From Bacteroidota bacterium (lineage in GTDB: Bacteria; Bacteroidota; Bacteroidia; NS11-12g; UBA955), in NCBI GenBank assembly GCA_024103355.1, contig JAGFIU010000010.1:140052-204051 (forward strand): a stretch of 64,000 nt of DNA, in the 5' to 3' direction. The notes beneath the pieces are model-generated. The model worked only from the letters and a program-made list of their open reading frames with translations. It was not told the DNA's origin and did no database searches. The position numbers were made by a program, and so were the translations under genes. Shown piece by piece: positions 52,845 through 63,888 of the stretch. Within the stretch, counting starts at the first letter, position 1, and every line of letters starts with the position of its first letter.

Positions 52845-55800
52845 ATGAGCAACAAAAATACACAAAAACAAGGGCTTACTTTCGTTAGGCACAACACCAA
52901 AGACGGAGTTTCTCCGTATGATTTATTTAAATATGTATATAGAACTTCTGAAATTAGAAAACCAAATGGTGATTTGGTTTTTCAAATGAAAGATGTAGAG
53001 GTTCCTGAAGGATGGAGTCAGGTTGCAACCGATATATTGGCACAAAAATATTTCAGAAAGAAAGGTGTTCCTCAAGCGGACGGTACTCTTGGAAGTGAAA
53101 CCACTGTTAAACAAATAGTGCATAGATTGGCTGATTGTTGGAGACATTGGGGTGAGTCTTATGGATATTTTGCAACTCCGGAAGATGCGCAAGTTTTCTA
53201 TGATGAATTAGTATTCTCTTTGCTTAGTCAACAGTCAGCACCAAACTCTCCTCAGTGGTTCAACACAGGATTATATACCGCTTATTCTATTTCCGGTAAA
53301 CCGCAAGGACACTATTATGTTGACCCTAAAACTGAAAAACTATGCAAATCCACCAATGCCTATGAGCGCCCTCAACCGCATGCCTGCTTTATCTTATCTG
53401 TAGATGATGATTTGGTAAACGAAGGCGGAATCATGGACTTGTGGGTTAGAGAAGCTCGAATTTTTAAATATGGTTCAGGAGTTGGAACAAATTATTCCAG
53501 AATCAGAGGCAGAAACGAAAACCTTTCAGGCGGAGGAACTTCTTCAGGATTAATGTCATTCCTAAAAATAGGAGACAGAGCAGCAGGAGCCATAAAATCA
53601 GGTGGAACAACCCGTAGAGCTGCTAAAATGGTGTGTCTTGACTTAGACCATCCTGAAGTCATGGATTTTATTAACTGGAAAAAGAATGAAGAGAAAAAAG
53701 TAGCTGCTCTTATTGCAGCCGGATACCCAAGTGATTATGAAGGCGAGGCCTACCAAACGGTTGCTGGTCAAAACTCTAATAACTCAGTTCGTATCCCTGC
53801 TTCTTTTTTCAAAAAATTAGAAAAAGGTGAAAATTGGGATTTGATTGCAAGAACAGACGGTAGAGTTATGGAATCTATTCCTGCAAAAACTGTTTGGGAC
53901 GCAATTGCAGATGCAGCTTGGGCTTGTGCAGATCCGGGAGTACAATATGATGACACCATCAACGATTGGCACACTTGTCCTGAAGGCGGTAGAATCAATG
54001 CTTCTAACCCTTGCTCAGAATACATGTTCTTGGACAATACTGCTTGTAACCTTGCTTCTTTGAACTTAATGAAGTTCTTTGATACCGACACTCTTGAATT
54101 TGATGTTGCATCCTATGAATATGCGGCTAGAATTTGGACTGTGGTATTGGAAATTTCAATGCTGATGGCTCAATTCCCAAGCAAAGAAGTTGCACAACTT
54201 TCTTATGACTATAGAACTCTTGGTTTAGGTTATGCTAATTTAGGTGCATTATTGATGGTTTCTGGTATTCCTTATGACAGTGAAAAAGCAACTGCAATTT
54301 GTGGTGCTTTGACCTCTATTCTTACCGGTACTGCCTATGCTACCTCTGCTGAGATGGCTGCTACTCTCGGAACCTTCCGTATGTATGATAAAAACAAAAA
54401 ACACATGTTGAGGGTTATCAGAAATCACCGCTATGCTGCATACAACACACCTTTGGCTTATGAAGGATTAAGCATACCTGCCGTTGGATTAGACCCTAAA
54501 TACTGCCCCGAGAACTTGCTCAAAGCAGCTTGTGACAGTTGGGATAAAGCACTTAAATTAGGTGAACAATACGGATACCGCAATGCTCAAGTAACAGTGA
54601 TTGCACCCACAGGAACAATAGGATTATTAATGGACTGTGATACTACCGGTATTGAACCTGATTTTGCTATGGTTAAGTTCAAAAAACTATCCGGTGGAGG
54701 TTATTTTAAAATCATTAACCAATCCATTCCTATTGCATTAAAAAACCTTGGATATTCTCAAGAAGAAGTAAATGAAATTGTTGCTTATGCCAAAGGACAC
54801 GGAACTTTTGAAGGATGCCCTCATATTAACACTAACACATTAAGAGCCAAAGGATTTAATGATAATGATTTAAGAGTGTTGGAACAAGGAGCAGCATCCG
54901 CATTCCAAATCAGTTTCTTGTTCAACCAATCACTCTTAGGCGAGGAATCATTGCAAAGAATGGGCTTCAAACCCGAACAATACAATTCCCCTGATTTTAA
55001 CCTGCTCAAAGCACTTGGATTTACTGCGCAACAAATTAGTGAAGCAGACGAATATGTTTGTGGAACAATGACAGTTGAAGGAGCTCCTTACCTCAAAGAA
55101 GAGCATCTCCCTGTTTTTGATTGTGCTAATCGTTGTGGTGCAAAAGGAAAGAGATACATTCATGCACATGCTCACATCCGTATGATGGCAGCTGCTCAGC
55201 CTTTCCTCTCAGGAGCAATTTCAAAAACAATTAATCTGCCTAATGAAGCTACTGTTGATGACATTAAATCATGTTACAAACTAAGTTGGGAATTAGGAAC
55301 AAAAGCGAATGCTCTGTACAGAGACGGTTGCAAACTTTCTCAACCGCTTTCCAACAAGTCGGATGCAAAAGAAGAGAAAGTTGAACCGGTGAGTGATATT
55401 AATAGTATCATAGAAGAGGCAGTTGGAGAAAATGCAGACCGTAATGTTGCTGACCTCACTCCTGAAATTGTGTTGAATGCTGCCAAACGCTTGATATACG
55501 AATCTAAAGATACTAAGTTCAAACGTCAGTTAAGCGGTATCGTTGAAAGAAAAAAATTGCCCAGCAAACGCAGAGGATTTAATCAAAAAGTTAAAATTGA
55601 CGGAAATACTATTTTTGTCAGAACCGGTGAGTATGCTGACGGTACATTGGGAGAAATCTTTGTAGATATGCACAAAGAGGGTGCTTCTTTCCGTTCCTTG
55701 ATGAACTGCTTTGCTATTGCTGTATCTATTGGGTTGCAATACGGTGTTCCTTTAGAAGAGTTTGTAGATAAGTTTACTTTCACTCGATTTGAGCCTGCGG

Positions 55801-56168
55801 GAATGGTGGAAGGACATGACAATATCAAAAATGCAACTTCTGTTGTAGATTATATATTCAGATTATTGGGCTTTGAATACCTTGACAGAAGCGATTTGGT
55901 GCACATAAAGCCGGATAACTCAATAAAAAAGCACCACCATGCGGATGAAACAATCATTAAACCTACGCATACAATCAAATCTAACCCAATATTACCTGTC
56001 AATACAGATGAGCACCATAAACACTCACACGAAGAACATTCTCTTACTCACAGTAATGTTCCCGTTCATGGAGATGCTCCGGCATGTAAAAACTGTGGAA
56101 ATATGACAGTGAGAAGTGGAACCTGTTATACTTGTATGACTTGTGGAACCACTACCGGTTGTTCTTAA
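52845..56168 (+). CDS. nrdJ: Class II (adenosylcobalamin-dependent) ribonucleotide reductase
   Basis: I chose ATG at 52845 (1107 residues). Features: [10 protein letters not shown] with the first redox Cys, [25 protein letters not shown], the active-site NPCSE (about 388-392) with its radical Cys and Glu, and [21 protein letters not shown]. The C-terminal tail has [14 protein letters not shown] and [11 protein letters not shown], a zinc-ribbon-like redox end. A His-rich linker ([12 protein letters not shown]) precedes it. It makes deoxynucleotides without oxygen or a radical-storing partner, so the cell depends on B12. It is flanked by its own promoter and terminator. Confidence 0.93.
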   Translation: MSNKNTQKQGLTFVRHNTKDGVSPYDLFKYVYRTSEIRKPNGDLVFQMKDVEVPEGWSQVATDILAQKYFRKKGVPQADGTLGSETTVKQIVHRLADCWRHWGESYGYFATPEDAQVFYDELVFSLLSQQSAPNSPQWFNTGLYTAYSISGKPQGHYYVDPKTEKLCKSTNAYERPQPHACFILSVDDDLVNEGGIMDLWVREARIFKYGSGVGTNYSRIRGRNENLSGGGTSSGLMSFLKIGDRAAGAIKSGGTTRRAAKMVCLDLDHPEVMDFINWKKNEEKKVAALIAAGYPSDYEGEAYQTVAGQNSNNSVRIPASFFKKLEKGENWDLIARTDGRVMESIPAKTVWDAIADAAWACADPGVQYDDTINDWHTCPEGGRINASNPCSEYMFLDNTACNLASLNLMKFFDTDTLEFDVASYEYAARIWTVVLEISMLMAQFPSKEVAQLSYDYRTLGLGYANLGALLMVSGIPYDSEKATAICGALTSILTGTAYATSAEMAATLGTFRMYDKNKKHMLRVIRNHRYAAYNTPLAYEGLSIPAVGLDPKYCPENLLKAACDSWDKALKLGEQYGYRNAQVTVIAPTGTIGLLMDCDTTGIEPDFAMVKFKKLSGGGYFKIINQSIPIALKNLGYSQEEVNEIVAYAKGHGTFEGCPHINTNTLRAKGFNDNDLRVLEQGAASAFQISFLFNQSLLGEESLQRMGFKPEQYNSPDFNLLKALGFTAQQISEADEYVCGTMTVEGAPYLKEEHLPVFDCANRCGAKGKRYIHAHAHIRMMAAAQPFLSGAISKTINLPNEATVDDIKSCYKLSWELGTKANALYRDGCKLSQPLSNKSDAKEEKVEPVSDINSIIEEAVGENADRNVADLTPEIVLNAAKRLIYESKDTKFKRQLSGIVERKKLPSKRRGFNQKVKIDGNTIFVRTGEYADGTLGEIFVDMHKEGASFRSLMNCFAIAVSIGLQYGVPLEEFVDKFTFTRFEPAGMVEGHDNIKNATSVVDYIFRLLGFEYLDRSDLVHIKPDNSIKKHHHADETIIKPTHTIKSNPILPVNTDEHHKHSHEEHSLTHSNVPVHGDAPACKNCGNMTVRSGTCYTCMTCGTTTGCS

Positions 56169-56200
56169 AAAATGCGCTTTTTCATAACTTATTTATTAAT

Positions 56201-56232
56201 AGTCTGTCGGGGTTTCCCGGCAGACTTTTTTT
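56201..56232 (+). terminator. Intrinsic terminator after nrdJ
   Basis: AGTCTGTCGGG and CCCGGCAGACT pair (one G-U/mismatch) around GTTT, followed by seven T residues. It lies between nrdJ and the convergent menE gene. Confidence 0.93.
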
Positions 56233-56257
56233 ATGCTAATGAGTTGATTACTAAAAA

Positions 56258-57235
56258 CTAATGAACTAACATCTTTTTCAATTCAACCCGATTGAGTTTA
56301 CCTGTGTCCAATAGGGGTAGGACAGGAATTGTAAATATCTGTTGGGGATGATGATATTTTGGTAAAACTAACTTGAGGTTTTCTAATAATTTATCGCTGT
56401 CAATACCAATACCTTCAATTACCAGAACAATCTTTTCGCCCAGATGCTTATCTGTAATACTGCTCACAGCAAAATTAGATTTAACTAAACCGGTTTCAGA
56501 TATTAATTTTTCAATAGCTTCCGGCAATATTTTGATACCACCTGTATTGATTGCAAAATCAGATCTGCCAATGATTTCAAAAGAATTGTCGGGATAAATA
56601 ACAGCCAAGTCAGTCGTTGTCAGATTCTTTGCATAAACTGTGTTAATTATCAAGCAACCTGTATCATTTAGCTTTATTTCAACCTCAGGCAATGGATGAA
56701 ATGCATTTTGTTTGTCTGTTCCATTTAACTTTTTCAGTGCAACATGAGAATATGTTTCTGTCATAGCATAGGTATGATAGAATGCAGGGTTCAACCCTTG
56801 AATTTTTTCTTCTAAATCTTTATCAATAGGGCCGCCACCAATTAATACATGAGAAAAACGATTTATCTTTTTAATTGAAAATGTATCTTGGAGAATGGCT
56901 TTTAACTGCATTGGGACAAGACTGATAAAAGTAAAATCATGCATTAAGTCAAGTAACTGCATTGGGTCTGAACAAGGTTCAACACAATCAATATCCAAGC
57001 CTAATACCTTTGCTCTCACCATCATCATAAATCCCCCGACTTTGTCTGTTGGTATGCAGCAGTATATTTTTCCCTCTTTAATTCCTAAGGCTTTTTGTGT
57101 TTGTTTTGCACTATATTCAAGCCATTTTCTTTCAAGATAAATAGTTTTTGGAGCACCGGTAGAGCCGGAAGTTTTCAGTTCAAACTTATTGACTGATTTA
57201 TCGTCCCAAAGCCTGCAAAATGTTTTGAAGTTCAT
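56258..57235 (-). CDS. menE: o-Succinylbenzoate-CoA ligase-like protein, short form
   Basis: The 325-residue AMP-forming ligase has the ATP loop LKTSGSTGAPKTI, YAMTETYSH (A5-type motif), IIGRSDFAINTGGIKILPEAIE and a short C-terminal lid. Bacteroidota MenE is typically this short and lacks much of the usual N-terminal half. It makes the CoA ester of o-succinylbenzoate in menaquinone synthesis. Its ATG overlaps the polX stop (ATGA), so polX is upstream and the two are coupled. No other men genes are in the window. Confidence 0.86.
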   Translation of the reverse strand: MNFKTFCRLWDDKSVNKFELKTSGSTGAPKTIYLERKWLEYSAKQTQKALGIKEGKIYCCIPTDKVGGFMMMVRAKVLGLDIDCVEPCSDPMQLLDLMHDFTFISLVPMQLKAILQDTFSIKKINRFSHVLIGGGPIDKDLEEKIQGLNPAFYHTYAMTETYSHVALKKLNGTDKQNAFHPLPEVEIKLNDTGCLIINTVYAKNLTTTDLAVIYPDNSFEIIGRSDFAINTGGIKILPEAIEKLISETGLVKSNFAVSSITDKHLGEKIVLVIEGIGIDSDKLLENLKLVLPKYHHPQQIFTIPVLPLLDTGKLNRVELKKMLVH

Positions 57236-58899
57236 AAACCTTTACTCTGTCTTAAATCTTTTAGAAACCTTTCAAACTCATTGAGAGGCAAGGCATTCAA
57301 TACAAAATCCTTTTGCAAATTGGCTTTTCTTGCAACATTAACTCCAAATTGCATATCCAATAATCCTTTCAGATTGTGGGCATCGGGATTGATAGAAATT
57401 TTTACACCTTTGGTTACAGCATACGCAATCCATCGCCAGTCGATATCAAGTCTGTGGGGATTGGCATTTAACTCTATGACAACTTGGTTGGCTGCACAGA
57501 TATCTATCAATTCTTTATGATTGACAGGATACCCTTTTCTGCTCAACAAAAGTCGTCCTGTTGGATGTCCAAGAATCGTTGTGTAGGGATTCTCTATAGC
57601 GGCAGTTAATCTTTGCATGGCTCGTTCTTCATCCATATTCAAGTTGCTGTGTACCGATGCAACCACAAGGTCAAATTGAGCTAAAATTTCTGTGGGGTAA
57701 TCAAGGCTGCCATCGCCCAAAATATCGCTTTCTATTCCCTTGAAAATTTTAAACGGAGCCAGTTCAACATTAAGTTTGTCAATCTCATTAAACTGCTGCA
57801 AGACCCTGTCAATGGACAAACCTCCAGCATAAGCTGCTGTTTGTGAATGATCGCAAATGGCTATGTACTCCCAGCCTTTTGCAATGCAAAATTCAGCCAT
57901 TTCTCTCACCGTATTTCTACCATCTGACCACAGAGTGTGGTTGTGTAACACCCCTTTTACATCGGAGTATGAAACTGCTTCCGGTATGATTCCTTGGCGA
58001 GCTAATTCTATTTCATTCAATCCTTCCCTCAGTTCAGGACGTATGAAGTGCAATCCATTCTCTTGATAAATTTCTTCTTCGGTTGATGCATGTTCCCGAA
58101 TCATTGTAATCTTGGACAAATGCGCTGCAGATGCACTCGTCCTGAATAAGGTTGAAGCAAAATTATTTGCGTTGGCAATATGTAAGACAAATTCAAATCC
58201 GGGTTTAAGTTCATAGTTTAATTGGGACGGAGACTCTTCTTTGATTTGCAAACCCAAACCTGACAGTTCTTGTTTCAGTTGTTCAAGGTTGTTACATACC
58301 ACAACAAACTCTAATTTACTGATGATTTCGCATAGTCTTCTGTATGCTCCGCTATATTCAACGCGGCTGATACACGCAAGGTTGCTGATAAAATCAAAAA
58401 GTTGTGCTGCTGTTGGTTGCAGGGCTGAAAATAAGATTTTGCCTAAGTTCAACTCTCTGAATTCCAATTCTTTGACAATATTCTGTTGTGATTTTTCTCC
58501 GAATCCTTTGAGTGAAATCAGCCTGTTTTCTTTGCAGGCGTAAAGTAGTTCACCGGGAGATTCTATTCCAAGTTTTGTCCACAGTTCTCTAATTTTCTTT
58601 GCTCCCAAACCTCTCACAGACATTAACTCAATCAGCCCTGAAGGTGTTTGACTAATGATTTCATCCAATTCTGTAAAACTACCCCTGTGAAGAACTTCAG
58701 GGATTTTTGAGACAAGTGACTTACTTAGTGCCGGATGTGATAAGATTTGCTCTTCGTTCAAATCAGCAAGTCTTTCTGATAATTTCTTAAACTTAAAAGG
58801 TGCATTAAGATAGTTTGCCGCTCTAAATTCATTCTCTCCGTGCAGTTCAAGTAGTTTGCCATAGAGAGCAAATATTTCTCCTATTTCGAGATTTTCCAT
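57232..58899 (-). CDS. PolX-like protein with intact PHP domain and degenerate polymerase
   Basis: The 555-residue protein has the PolX layout: helix-hairpin-helix region (LMSVRGLGAKKIREL at 92-106, LKGFGEKSQQNIVKEL at 130-145), polymerase palm at about 180-260, and PHP domain from about 314. The palm motif reads GAYRRLCEIISKLEFVV where active enzymes have GSxRRxxExxxDLDxxV; both aspartates are replaced (Lys195, Glu197), and the later V-D-L-R is FVLH. The PHP domain keeps HNHTLWSDG, CDHS, GIESDI, ASVHS, GHP and NPDAH, so exonuclease or phosphatase action is likely. Confidence 0.9.
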   Translation of the reverse strand: MENLEIGEIFALYGKLLELHGENEFRAANYLNAPFKFKKLSERLADLNEEQILSHPALSKSLVSKIPEVLHRGSFTELDEIISQTPSGLIELMSVRGLGAKKIRELWTKLGIESPGELLYACKENRLISLKGFGEKSQQNIVKELEFRELNLGKILFSALQPTAAQLFDFISNLACISRVEYSGAYRRLCEIISKLEFVVVCNNLEQLKQELSGLGLQIKEESPSQLNYELKPGFEFVLHIANANNFASTLFRTSASAAHLSKITMIREHASTEEEIYQENGLHFIRPELREGLNEIELARQGIIPEAVSYSDVKGVLHNHTLWSDGRNTVREMAEFCIAKGWEYIAICDHSQTAAYAGGLSIDRVLQQFNEIDKLNVELAPFKIFKGIESDILGDGSLDYPTEILAQFDLVVASVHSNLNMDEERAMQRLTAAIENPYTTILGHPTGRLLLSRKGYPVNHKELIDICAANQVVIELNANPHRLDIDWRWIAYAVTKGVKISINPDAHNLKGLLDMQFGVNVARKANLQKDFVLNALPLNEFERFLKDLRQSKGL

Positions 58900-59086
58900 T
58901 GATGTTGCAAAATAAGTAAATATAGCGAATTTTGGTGTTAAGACAATAAGGGTTAATCAAATAATTGTCAGATGGAAAACATGACATGGCAATAGGATAT
59001 TGTTTGTGAAAGAAGATTATTTGTAAGTTAGTCCAAACTCAAGTTACTCAGTAAAATTATTCAATTAACTAATGTGAGATGAATTT

Positions 59087-62000
59087 CTATTTTACAATCA
59101 AAATTTGCCGGACGAGTACCTCTTGCTCTGTAAAGATTTTGAGATAATAAATGCCTTCGGCAAGGTTGTCATTGCGGATTTGCCATTTGCCTGAAGTGTA
59201 GATAGCGTTTGAGATGAGTTTACCCTGCATGTTGAATAGTGCAACAGAGCGGATGGAGGATTTTTCCTCTGTGTGGTTGTCTGCGGCAAATTCTTCCGCA
59301 ACAAAAATCAGGTTGTCGGCAGGGTTGGGGAAAACTGCAATTTTGTGTAGGTTATCCTTTTTGTCTTTGTCTTGTGCAGGAACCCTGCTTTCGGGTACAA
59401 ACCATACGGTATTTGAGGGGTCGGAATAACAATAACCAAATACGGACGATGCAAGGCTGCCCTCAAAGTAGAGTGTTGTGGGGTGTGAACCTCCACCGCT
59501 GCTGTAGTTTCCAATACTGTAATGGTCGGGATTGCCGGCAAGAATATCGCTGCCGGACACTGCCGGATACCAGTAATTGTCATTTGCATCAATATTGCTT
59601 GTGATACTGTTGGGAAGCAAGCCGGTAACGAAATTGTAAGGTGCGCTGTTGTCCTCTGCGATAAAATTGTTTTTGCCGTTATCTATGTATATTTCTGCTG
59701 TTTGCAGATGAATGGAATTTCCGTTCTTCCAGAAAGAGTTGTAGCCACCGGACGGCAGGCTGTTTGGCGGATTTGGACTCATCACTGTGATTGTGTTTTC
59801 GCCCGCGTTGATGCCCGTTGTATTGGAATAGAATTTGGCACAATTGAGTATGAGCGTTCCGCCATCACCGCTCAGTTCAATCCCTGTTGTACCGCCCATG
59901 ATGATAGTTTCTTCCACAGACAGTTGCAAGCCTTCTACCTGATGAATGCCGGTTGTGTTATAACCAAACCATGAATTTTTGATTTCGGAATCGTCAGTGG
60001 GATATTGTATATAAATGCCGTGCTCGTTCTGATAAAACTTGCAGTTGTCCACCGCAACGCTGCTCTGGTGCACAAACAGCCCCGAATATGAACAGCCTCT
60101 GAAAAAGATGTCTTCTAATTCCATCCGGTTTGAATACTCGCCCAGAACCTGCATACCTGTATTCAGGTCTCTGAACCCGGCATCCGTGAATGAGTAGTTT
60201 GCCTGTCCCAGCAGCACAAGCCCTGTATTTGCAGAAGAACCGCTTGTACCTCTTGTGCGTACTGCGTTGTACTCAATATCCGAACCGCATTTGATACTGC
60301 TGTTTGTCCCTACCTCTATAAGTCCGTTTGTTACCGAAAATGAGGTGGAATATTGATTGGGATTAGAATTGGGGTGGGGGATTTCAAGTTCTCCGCCCTC
60401 TACTCTTAGTAGCAGGTTGCTCTTACTTGTTCCTTCGAGTACGATTTTGCTGTTTGTCCATTCTGCAATAATCTGATTGCCCGAAAAACCTGCCTGTCTT
60501 ATAAAATGAATATACCCGACAGATGGTGCACTACCTTTGGAAGGACCCAATACTGCATTGTTTTCCAGCCTGATTCTGCCCCGTACTTCTAAGACGGCAT
60601 TTGCGCCCTCCAAAACAATGATTGCTCCCTGTGCTATTTCCAACTCCGCACCGCTTTCAATAATCAGCTTTGAGTTATTGGCGACAGACAAAGTTCCTCC
60701 TGCATATATTTTTAGTATATCTCCGTCTCCCACAACCAGCGTTCCTGTGTTTGCCGTTGCGTTATCTCCAATTTCCAATTTACCCCCATTATAGACCTGA
60801 ACAACCACCATTCCTCCATTGCAGTGTTGCCCGTTTGTGCGTACTTCAAAATGGCTGCCATTGGCAGGGACAGGCAAAGCAGAAGGAACAGAGGGCGTTG
60901 ACAGACCTGTTGCTTGATTTGCATTGATGCGCATGGTTCCCATAATAATGGCTGACCTGAGAATATTTGAACTGTTGTTACCGTAGTTAAATGTATTTCC
61001 TGTACTTAACATCCCAGAAAACGACCCCGGGACAGGCAAAGTGTTTTCTACAAGGAAATTATGATTATCATCATTCCATAATAAATGTGGTTGGTTTTGA
61101 GGAACTCCTGTACCTACATCTCTACCGGTTATTATAAAGTCAACATTGCTCTCTGCGTTTGCCCATGTATTGGTTGTCTGATTGTAATTTGCATTGATGT
61201 TGTAGGCGGCATTGTCTCTGAAAGGGGGCAGCAAAGCGCAACTGCTCACAGCGGGGATAAAACAAAATTCCGGCTGATGCAATACTAAACCGGAGGGCAA
61301 TTGTTCATCGTCAGACATTAGGTCTTCAACGTTTATTGTTCCGCCCTGCACATGGTCTAACCCTGTAACAGTAGGAACCTTGAACCACCTGTTGCTGATT
61401 ATATTACCGAAAATTCCAAGCACGGATGCATAATAACTTCCGTGATAAACTGTTAAATCCGCAGCATTGTTTACAGGCATAGCCCAAATGTCGGCATTGA
61501 CAGAAAACCCCGTTCCGGCAAAAGCAATAGCAAGGAAAGAAACAAAACTTGGCACTAAAAAAGAGGTATTGCTGCTAAACTCCAGTAAATGTGAATGAGA
61601 GGGAAATAATTCACCCGAAGACCCTGCTCCCGAACCGTTGGACAAAATGATATTTCGGATTGTATTTCCTCTCGCACTAACCTGCTTCGGAAAGCCGAAA
61701 GCGTCTAACTCTGCCATCAGATTCTCGCGAGGACCGGCACTGCCCCACTTGGGAACATGAAAATAATAGTCAATGAGCAGTTGTTTAACCGCACCGTTGT
61801 TTATCAGGGCGGCTTTTGCTATCCGCATTTCAGGGACAAGGCTATTGAGTTTGAACACGGGTATTCCTAACAACCTGACATATATATCATTCAGGTGTCC
61901 CAGCAGAGCCTGCGCTCCCAACGGCACGTTGGCTCCGTTGTGCGGTGCGTCAAAGCTGATGAAACGTTCCACATCGTGCATCTCATTGTTTGCCTCCATT

Positions 62001-63235
62001 TCGCACAGGGCATAGCGTGCAACCACACCTCCCATACTCTCACCATATACAACCGTAGGCTCTGTGCTTCCGTTGTCCCATTTCTCCTGATTGACACGCC
62101 TTATCACTGTCTGAACTAATTTGGCGTTTTTCTCAATCCAGTCTGCCCCGTGGTGGTATTCGATAAACACCAAATCATAACCCTCTGATTCTAAGAGATC
62201 GTGTAAATCCGGATTACCTCGTATGCTTTGCAGATTCCTTATAAAAGTAGTATAGGTTTGCCGCTCCCCTGTCAGTTCTTCCAGTTCGGGAATATTGATA
62301 CCGGGAACAATGATAAGCGGTTTTCTTAAAACAGTGTTTCCGCAGCCGTAAGCATAAGTTACGGTTGCTTTTGCCTTGCCGCTGAGTCCTCGGGCTTCTT
62401 CTTCCGCCTCCACCACAAAAACTTTGCCCAATGGTGCTGTAGTAATCTCTGTACCGTAACGCCTTTCTGCCCTCACGTTCACGGTACTTTGAGCATGGTA
62501 GATGCTTGCCCCGTCTGTCATTGTTATGTTTATCGTATATTTACCCGTATCAGCATAGTGAACGATAATATATGTGTCAGGGCTGACGGGTACATACCCC
62601 TCTCCGTTACCAAAATCAATCATGATTGTACCTATACTGCCTTTGTTTGTAAATATCAGGTTTGAAGGCAGTCCGAACAGGATGTCCGTGGTATCAAACC
62701 ACCACCTTGAAGCGGCTCCCGCAAACAGGGTTTTTTTCTCAAAAGGGTTGCCATTGTATGGAACAGGGTCGTACAGATACAGCCCGTCAGTGGTGAGCAA
62801 ACCACTGTCAATCGCGTGGGGTTTTACACGGTCGTAGTCAAAAAACAACAGCCCTATGTTTGCCGAAGAATAACTGTTGTTCTGCTTCCACACGGGCTCC
62901 ACATAGTTTTCCCAGTCTGCAAGAGGGTTCATGGTGTCTGTGCAGGACATGTACAGCGTGTTGTACAACCCCTCAAACAAGTAAGGGCTGATATTGTTTC
63001 CCACAGTAAATCCGTCATACAAAGATAAGTCATGAATGCCAAGACTTCTGTCTGCCAGCAGGTTGGTGCTGAGACCTTCCGTGTTTACATTCATAAATAC
63101 GGAATCTAACCACAGGGTGTAATCCCGTACAGGGGCTTCTTCGTAGTAGGCAGGGGGTGTCTGCCCGTTTGCATGAATCAGTAGCCCAAAGTAGAGCGCG
63201 ATGCATACTGTCAGTTTTGTCATTTTGTTTTTCAT
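59087..63235 (-). CDS. Large T9SS protein: lipase-like domain plus beta-helix
   Basis: The 1382-residue protein has a signal peptide (LTVCIALYFGLLIHANGQ) and a PKD-like beta domain near 200-255. An alpha/beta-hydrolase domain starts at LIIVPGIN (about 307), with nucleophile elbow GESMGG (Ser400) as in PGAP1/esterase families, and FDAPHNGANVP soon after. From about 800 there are beta-rich Gly/Asn repeats (GGTLSVANNSKLIIESGAEL) and right-handed beta-helix turns. A sorting domain (VFPNPADNLIFV to VRQILIVK) ends it. DNA is GC-richer than the surroundings. Probably a surface esterase or lipase; substrate unknown. Confidence 0.85.
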   Translation of the reverse strand: MKNKMTKLTVCIALYFGLLIHANGQTPPAYYEEAPVRDYTLWLDSVFMNVNTEGLSTNLLADRSLGIHDLSLYDGFTVGNNISPYLFEGLYNTLYMSCTDTMNPLADWENYVEPVWKQNNSYSSANIGLLFFDYDRVKPHAIDSGLLTTDGLYLYDPVPYNGNPFEKKTLFAGAASRWWFDTTDILFGLPSNLIFTNKGSIGTIMIDFGNGEGYVPVSPDTYIIVHYADTGKYTINITMTDGASIYHAQSTVNVRAERRYGTEITTAPLGKVFVVEAEEEARGLSGKAKATVTYAYGCGNTVLRKPLIIVPGINIPELEELTGERQTYTTFIRNLQSIRGNPDLHDLLESEGYDLVFIEYHHGADWIEKNAKLVQTVIRRVNQEKWDNGSTEPTVVYGESMGGVVARYALCEMEANNEMHDVERFISFDAPHNGANVPLGAQALLGHLNDIYVRLLGIPVFKLNSLVPEMRIAKAALINNGAVKQLLIDYYFHVPKWGSAGPRENLMAELDAFGFPKQVSARGNTIRNIILSNGSGAGSSGELFPSHSHLLEFSSNTSFLVPSFVSFLAIAFAGTGFSVNADIWAMPVNNAADLTVYHGSYYASVLGIFGNIISNRWFKVPTVTGLDHVQGGTINVEDLMSDDEQLPSGLVLHQPEFCFIPAVSSCALLPPFRDNAAYNINANYNQTTNTWANAESNVDFIITGRDVGTGVPQNQPHLLWNDDNHNFLVENTLPVPGSFSGMLSTGNTFNYGNNSSNILRSAIIMGTMRINANQATGLSTPSVPSALPVPANGSHFEVRTNGQHCNGGMVVVQVYNGGKLEIGDNATANTGTLVVGDGDILKIYAGGTLSVANNSKLIIESGAELEIAQGAIIVLEGANAVLEVRGRIRLENNAVLGPSKGSAPSVGYIHFIRQAGFSGNQIIAEWTNSKIVLEGTSKSNLLLRVEGGELEIPHPNSNPNQYSTSFSVTNGLIEVGTNSSIKCGSDIEYNAVRTRGTSGSSANTGLVLLGQANYSFTDAGFRDLNTGMQVLGEYSNRMELEDIFFRGCSYSGLFVHQSSVAVDNCKFYQNEHGIYIQYPTDDSEIKNSWFGYNTTGIHQVEGLQLSVEETIIMGGTTGIELSGDGGTLILNCAKFYSNTTGINAGENTITVMSPNPPNSLPSGGYNSFWKNGNSIHLQTAEIYIDNGKNNFIAEDNSAPYNFVTGLLPNSITSNIDANDNYWYPAVSGSDILAGNPDHYSIGNYSSGGGSHPTTLYFEGSLASSVFGYCYSDPSNTVWFVPESRVPAQDKDKKDNLHKIAVFPNPADNLIFVAEEFAADNHTEEKSSIRSVALFNMQGKLISNAIYTSGKWQIRNDNLAEGIYYLKIFTEQEVLVRQILIVK

Positions 63236-63259
63236 TATGTATATTTTTTTTAAGGTGAA

Positions 63260-63871
63260 TTAATATTTGAAATCAAACCTGCCGTCTGTTACTTTGATGG
63301 TATCGTCCTCTTTGTTGACAGCATCAAAGAAAAAAGTCCCTGCTACAATTCTTTGAAGGGTATCAAGCCGCAGAATTTTCAAGCGACCGCTATACGGATT
63401 GGGTACTCCAAACGATTCAAAAGTTGTATTTCCTGTTTCGTCAGTAATCCAAAGCCTTGTATAATTGTGAATACCTCCGGGATTAGACGGGTCATAAACA
63501 AGAGAATCTGTATGTAGTTCATATTCTCCTATATCAAAAATGCGTTTATTCAAATAAAGACCTACCGTTTTTGACTCACGACCAGAAATGCCCTCCATTG
63601 TAGCTACTATTTCGAGCGTTCCATCATATTTTCCCCATTTCACACCGTAATAAAATTTAGTGAAATTGTCCTTTATAGCTTTTCTGGGGTATGGTACAAG
63701 CAGTTCACCGCCCACTAAGCAGCCAAAGGTGTTTTTGCCTTCTGTGGTAATAGGGGGTAGTTTAGTGGGGCGTGTCTGTTTAAGAATATTGTAAGTAGGC
63801 TTTTTGCAGTGCAGGGAAGACAAGGCAAAGAGCAGCATCAGAGCAAGTAAAGGGGTATTATTTGTTTTCAT
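63260..63871 (-). CDS. Lipoprotein of unknown function
   Basis: The 203-residue product has a lipoprotein signal peptide ending ALSSLHC then KK. The mature part has FGCLVGGELLVPYP, GLYLNKRIFDIGEYEL and the ending GTFFFDAVNKEDDTIKVTDGRFDFKY. This pattern (a 'modified side-chain of a beta-barrel, then DGRFD') is widespread in Bacteroidota lipoproteins without known function. A tandem relative begins just beyond it. Confidence 0.82.
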   Translation of the reverse strand: MKTNNTPLLALMLLFALSSLHCKKPTYNILKQTRPTKLPPITTEGKNTFGCLVGGELLVPYPRKAIKDNFTKFYYGVKWGKYDGTLEIVATMEGISGRESKTVGLYLNKRIFDIGEYELHTDSLVYDPSNPGGIHNYTRLWITDETGNTTFESFGVPNPYSGRLKILRLDTLQRIVAGTFFFDAVNKEDDTIKVTDGRFDFKY

Positions 63872-63888
63872 TTTATTATGAGTTTTAA

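Noticed and set aside
59239..59974. Plus-strand frames opposite the large T9SS gene
   Set aside because: Shadows of a GC-rich real gene; no start context or domain.
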